DNA of 25,878 bases from the NCBI GenBank assembly GCA_947177315.1, contig CAMWTX010000006.1, forward strand, positions 1-25,878, read 5' to 3'. The stretch comes from an uncultured Bacteroidales bacterium. GTDB taxonomy: Bacteria > Bacteroidota > Bacteroidia > Bacteroidales > P3. Below, piece after piece: positions 23,449 through 25,878 of the stretch; position 1 is the stretch's first letter; each line of letters opens with the position of its first letter. The position numbers were made by a program, and so were the translations under genes. The notes below the pieces were generated by a model, which worked only from the letters and a program-made list of their open reading frames with translations, did no database searches and had not been told where the DNA came from.

Positions 23449-24476
23449 GCAAAGAGCGCACGGGAAACAATCTTTTGAAACAGGTCTTGAAATTCGCCCT
23501 GTTTTTCGGTTTCGGCATCTTTATTATCTGGCTGTTCCAAAATACCCTTACGCCCGAAGAAAAGACGGAGATAGGCACTTCCCTGCGGAGCGCCCGTTGG
23601 ATTATGGTGTTCTGGATTGCCGTTTTCGGGCTTCTGAGCCACGTTTTCCGCACCTTGCGCTGGAATCTCCTGATAGAGCCCTTGGGTTATAAGCCGCGTT
23701 TCATCAATACATTCTGCAGCGTTTCGGTGGGGTATTTCGCCAATCTGGCGGTGCCGCGTCTGGGTGAGGTGCTGCGATGCACTTTCCTGTACCGCTACGA
23801 AAAAGTGCCGGTTCAAAAATCCTTGGGAACGGTGCTGAGCGAGCGCGTGATCGATATGCTTACTTTCTTGCTGATTTTTGCCGCCTCCTTTTTCTTGGAA
23901 TATAAAACCCTGCATGCCTATGTGCGCGGATTGTTCAACCGGCAGGCGGAAAGCGGCGGGCATGGCGGGCTTTGGATAGGCATTGCCTTTATCGTGCTGT
24001 TGGTGGCAGGGATATGGGTGTTGGTGGTGTATTGCAAAAAAAACACCTCCCGTTTCAAACCCGGCGGCTTCATGGCCAAAATCGCCAATCTGGTGAACGG
24101 CTTTTCCGAAGGCTTCACCTCCTTGGGGCATCTAAAGAAACCCTGGCTGTTTGTGGCTTATACCGTAGGCTTGTGGGTCTGCTACCTGTTGATGATGTAT
24201 TTCCCCATCATCAGTCTGCAGGAATTGGCGGGAAGCCCGATAAGGCTGGCGGTGGTGGCCTTGGCGATGGGCACGGTGGGAATCATGCTCACCCCCGGCG
24301 GCATCGGTGTTTATCCGGTTATCATTTCCGAAACGCTTGCGGTGTTCGGCATTGCCAAAACCCTTGGCTACACGGCCGGCTGGATTGCCTGGGGAACGCA
24401 AACGGCCTTGGTTATCTTTGCAGGATTGGCGGCACTGTGTGTGCTGCCGATGGTCAATAAGAGCCGGAAAAAATGA
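23445..24476 (+). CDS. Lysylphosphatidylglycerol synthetase-like / flippase-like membrane protein
   Basis: 343 residues, with six to eight membrane segments, of the UPF0104/LPG_synthase_TM family (flippase-like domain). Recognisable are the segment SHVFRTLRWNLLIEPLGYKP, the NLAVPRLGEVLRCTFLYRYE block with its conserved PRxGE motif, and TPGGIGVYPVIISETLAVFG. The family includes the membrane half of MprF, but this protein lacks the aminoacyl-transferase half. It may move or modify lipids; the substrate is unknown. The ATG overlaps the panD stop, giving translational coupling despite no functional link. It ends the gene block; the orphan promoter at 24498 follows. Confidence 0.85.
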   Translation: MSKERTGNNLLKQVLKFALFFGFGIFIIWLFQNTLTPEEKTEIGTSLRSARWIMVFWIAVFGLLSHVFRTLRWNLLIEPLGYKPRFINTFCSVSVGYFANLAVPRLGEVLRCTFLYRYEKVPVQKSLGTVLSERVIDMLTFLLIFAASFFLEYKTLHAYVRGLFNRQAESGGHGGLWIGIAFIVLLVAGIWVLVVYCKKNTSRFKPGGFMAKIANLVNGFSEGFTSLGHLKKPWLFVAYTVGLWVCYLLMMYFPIISLQELAGSPIRLAVVALAMGTVGIMLTPGGIGVYPVIISETLAVFGIAKTLGYTAGWIAWGTQTALVIFAGLAALCVLPMVNKSRKK

Positions 24477-24497
24477 GATTTCATTACAAAATAATAC

Positions 24498-24505
24498 TAT
24501 CTTTG
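24498..24505 (+). promoter_or_regulatory. Predicted -7 element (TATCTTTG) of an orphan transcript
   Basis: Exact TAnnTTTG match followed by CACCC, 22 bases after the end of the flippase-like gene. There is no gene before the terminator at 24571-24603. Confidence 0.5.
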
Positions 24506-24511
24506 CACCCT

Positions 24512-24603
24512 TTAAAAGTGTATTTGGATGGCTCCGATGTCGCCAACTGCACTATAAATAAGATGAAATCGAGTCCAATCTCTTAGGTTGGGCTCGTTTT
24601 TTT
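24512..24603 (+). ncRNA. Candidate small RNA (promoter-to-terminator unit without a gene)
   Basis: The TATCTTTG element predicts transcription from about 24512, and an intrinsic terminator ends at 24603, giving about 92 bases. The only ORF is nine codons long (ATG 24528, MAPMSPTAL). The sequence lacks the signature of SRP RNA, 6S RNA or tmRNA as far as I can judge. A free small RNA, a leader peptide or a remnant of a lost gene are all possible. Confidence 0.35.
24571..24603 (+). terminator. Intrinsic terminator
   Basis: GAGTCCAA (24571-24578) pairs with TTGGGCTC (24588-24595), with one G-T wobble, and a run of seven T (24597-24603) follows. Confidence 0.8.
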
Positions 24604-24695
24604 AGGAACTACATCGCGCTGAGTTATAGTCTGTTCTTCCGTAATCAGATTGGGATGTCCATTCAAACTGAAAAATATCCGTCCCGCACATTCCC

Positions 24696-24722
24696 AAAGT
24701 AAAATTTATATTATTATAATTT
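24696..24722 (+). repeat. 27-bp inverted repeat, left arm
   Basis: Begins AAAGTAAAATTTATATTATT. It is the exact reverse complement of 24796-24822; the two arms enclose 73 bases. All A/T except one G. Confidence 0.9.
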
Positions 24723-24795
24723 ATATCTTGGAACTTGCTATTGCGTACGGACTTTGGTTTCTTCACCTCTCTTTTTTTAGTGTTATTGGACTTGA

Positions 24796-24822
24796 AAATT
24801 ATAATAATATAAATTTTACTTT
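24796..24822 (-). repeat. 27-bp inverted repeat, right arm
   Basis: Exact reverse complement of 24696-24722. The flanking bases do not continue the symmetry, and no target-site duplication is visible beside the arms. It ends 22 bases before the -33 box of the repeat-protein promoter. Confidence 0.9.
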
Positions 24823-24844
24823 TCGTTCTAAAAATATTTATGTA

Positions 24845-24874
24845 TTGATAAAACTTAGTTATTATATATATTTG
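24845..24874 (+). promoter_or_regulatory. Promoter of the leucine-rich-repeat protein gene
   Basis: TTG (24845-24847), a 19-base spacer, then TATATTTG (24867-24874). Both boxes and the spacing fit the Bacteroidota -33/-7 consensus; this is one of the two best promoters in the window. Transcription would begin near 24881, about 40 bases before the first ATG. Confidence 0.65.
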
Positions 24875-24922
24875 TTATGGCCTAATGCCTGGTGTTTATG
24901 CCTGTAAGACAATGTGAATAAT

Positions 24923-25878
24923 ATGAAAAACAATAAGATAATGAAAAAACGATGGATTGTCTTGGCGGCTCTCGCCCTGAGCCTTTTTCCGTTGCAAGCC
25001 CAGGAAAGCGAAAGCACCGCCCCCCGGATTTTGGGGTTTGATTGTAGTGTAAGCTACGGACTTACTTACAGTAGCGTAAAGAGTTTGGATGTAAGCGGTT
25101 GCACGGCCTTGACGAGTTTGAAATGCCGATATAACGGCTTGACGAGTCTGGATGTGAGCGGTTGCACTGCTTTGCAGTATTTAGATTGCAGTTATAACGA
25201 ATTCTTGACGAGTATGAACGTGAATGGTTGCACTGCTTTACAGTATTTAGATTGCAGTTATAACGAACGCTTGAAGAGTATGAACGTGAATAGTTGTACT
25301 GCTTTGAGGTATTTAGATTGCAGTTATGACGAACGCTTGACGAGTCTGAACGTGCGCGGTTTCACCGCTTTGCAGTATTTGGATTGCAAAGCTAACCAAT
25401 TGGCCGGTTTGGACGTAAGCGGCTGCACGGCTTTAATGTACTTGAATTGCAGTGACAACAAGTTAAAGATACTCGATTTGAGCCAGGACACTTCCTTGAC
25501 GAGTTTGATTTGCTGGGGCAATAATCTGACGAGTTTGGACGTGAGCAGGTGCACAATCTTGGATAGCTTGTTTTGTTCCGCTAATCACTTGACGGGTCTG
25601 GACGTGAGTGCTTGCACGTCCTTGACGGATTTGAGATGTGATAACAACGGCATTACGAGTTTGGACGTAAGCGGTTGCACGGCTTTGACAAACTTGAATT
25701 GCTGCAACAACATCTTGACGAATTTGGACGTGAGTGGCTGCACGGCCTTGACGTATTTGAATTGCTACCACAACGCCTTGACGAGTTTGGATGTAAGCAG
25801 TTGCACGGCCTTGACGTATTTGTATTGCTACCACAACGCCTTGACGAGTTTGGATGTAAGCAGTTGCACGGCCTTGAC
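24923..25878 (+). CDS. Secreted cysteine-ladder leucine-rich-repeat protein, 3'-truncated by the window edge
   Basis: At least 318 residues; the frame is open to the last base. Start ATG 24923 (or the in-frame ATG 24941, MKKRW, which gives a tighter signal peptide ending FPLQAQ). After about 45 residues, 12 complete repeats and part of a 13th follow, each 21 residues (three have 22), consensus xSLDVSGCTALxYLxCxxN, which places a cysteine twice per repeat as in InlJ-type cysteine-ladder repeats. Such proteins are exported and bind partners at the cell surface. The last repeats are almost identical in DNA (25741-25815 against 25804-25878, one mismatch), so copy number may vary. The C-terminal sorting or anchoring domain lies beyond the window, so the secretion route is unknown. 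A good promoter and a perfect inverted repeat precede it. Confidence 0.88.
   Translation, partial: MKNNKIMKKRWIVLAALALSLFPLQAQESESTAPRILGFDCSVSYGLTYSSVKSLDVSGCTALTSLKCRYNGLTSLDVSGCTALQYLDCSYNEFLTSMNVNGCTALQYLDCSYNERLKSMNVNSCTALRYLDCSYDERLTSLNVRGFTALQYLDCKANQLAGLDVSGCTALMYLNCSDNKLKILDLSQDTSLTSLICWGNNLTSLDVSRCTILDSLFCSANHLTGLDVSACTSLTDLRCDNNGITSLDVSGCTALTNLNCCNNILTNLDVSGCTALTYLNCYHNALTSLDVSSCTALTYLYCYHNALTSLDVSSCTAL

Larger units (their letters stand above)
24477..24922. other. 446-bp gene-free stretch
   Basis: No convincing gene. It holds, in order: a promoter (24498), a ~90-base orphan transcription unit ending at a terminator (24571-24603), about 90 bases of ordinary composition, an AT-rich part with a perfect 27-bp inverted repeat (24696-24822), and the promoter of the repeat-protein gene (24845-24874). 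Confidence 0.7.

Noticed and set aside
24650..24907. 85-codon forward ORF in the AT-rich gap
   Set aside because: TTG start, low-complexity I/Y/N-rich translation, and it spans the inverted repeat and the repeat-protein promoter; best explained by base composition.
25324..25834. Two reverse-strand ORFs across the LRR repeats
   Set aside because: Their repetitive translations mirror the 63-bp repeats; the forward strand has the signal peptide and the LRR consensus.
25057..25878. Tandem repeats considered as a CRISPR array
   Set aside because: The repeats are contiguous 63-bp coding units without unique spacers, and encode an LRR consensus in frame.

Overview
The window looks like a chromosomal segment of a member of the Bacteroidales (phylum Bacteroidota). 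The signs are: several copies of the Bacteroidota -7 promoter element TAnnTTTG (mostly TATCTTTG), few strong Shine-Dalgarno sequences, several short-signal-peptide lipoproteins, a lysine-fermentation gene block of the kind known from Porphyromonas and Odoribacter-like fermenters, and a cysteine-ladder leucine-rich-repeat surface protein. Most of the window is moderately GC-rich; three stretches are clearly more AT-rich (an outer-membrane protein gene near 11.4-12.2 kb, a toxin-antitoxin pair near 20-20.9 kb, and the non-coding gap near 24.6-24.9 kb). I see no tRNA, rRNA, CRISPR array or transposase.

Layout. 1-3.6 kb: the 3' part of rlhA (23S rRNA hydroxylation, U32 family) followed by a large Ig-like-domain lipoprotein. 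3.6-4.6 kb, reverse strand: a LuxE-like acyl-protein synthetase homologue. 4.7-8.3 kb: a small lipoprotein, then mrdA (PBP2) and rodA, the elongasome transpeptidase/glycosyltransferase pair, overlapping by ATGA. 8.3-10.4 kb: a lipoprotein M3 zinc peptidase (Dcp type), convergent with lolD (lipoprotein-export ABC ATPase) on the reverse strand. lolD carries an in-frame leader that looks like the N-terminus of a HigA-type antitoxin. 11.4-12.2 kb: a secreted beta-barrel-like protein.

12.3-16.05 kb: a translation operon thrS-infC-rpmI-rplT-rplS, ending in an intrinsic terminator. infC has no usable ATG and very probably starts at an ATC behind a strong AGGAGG. 16.07-19.9 kb: kamC-kamD-kamE (a MutS-like ATPase and the two subunits of adenosylcobalamin/PLP-dependent lysine 5,6-aminomutase). 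21.0-21.7 kb: atoA (CoA-transferase beta subunit), which belongs to the same lysine-to-butyrate/acetate pathway. Between kamE and atoA sits an opposite-strand, AT-rich toxin-antitoxin-like pair, bounded by perfect palindromes of 30 bp and 44 bp. The 44-bp one overlaps the predicted promoter of the pair. kamA, kamB, kdd, kce, kal and atoD are not in the window, so the pathway is split or continues elsewhere.

21.7-24.5 kb: housekeeping metabolism: queE (queuosine precursor), a YdfG-type short-chain dehydrogenase, panD (beta-alanine for pantothenate), and a flippase-like membrane protein overlapping panD. 24.5-24.9 kb: a gene-free stretch with a promoter and terminator that frame a ~90-nt orphan transcript, then a perfect 27-bp inverted repeat around a 73-bp spacer, then a good promoter. 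This promoter drives a leucine-rich-repeat surface protein that runs off the right edge. The most interesting parts are the palindrome-bounded toxin-antitoxin insertion in the lysine operon, the inverted repeat plus orphan transcript upstream of the repeat protein, the ATC-started infC, and the HigA-like leader fused to lolD.
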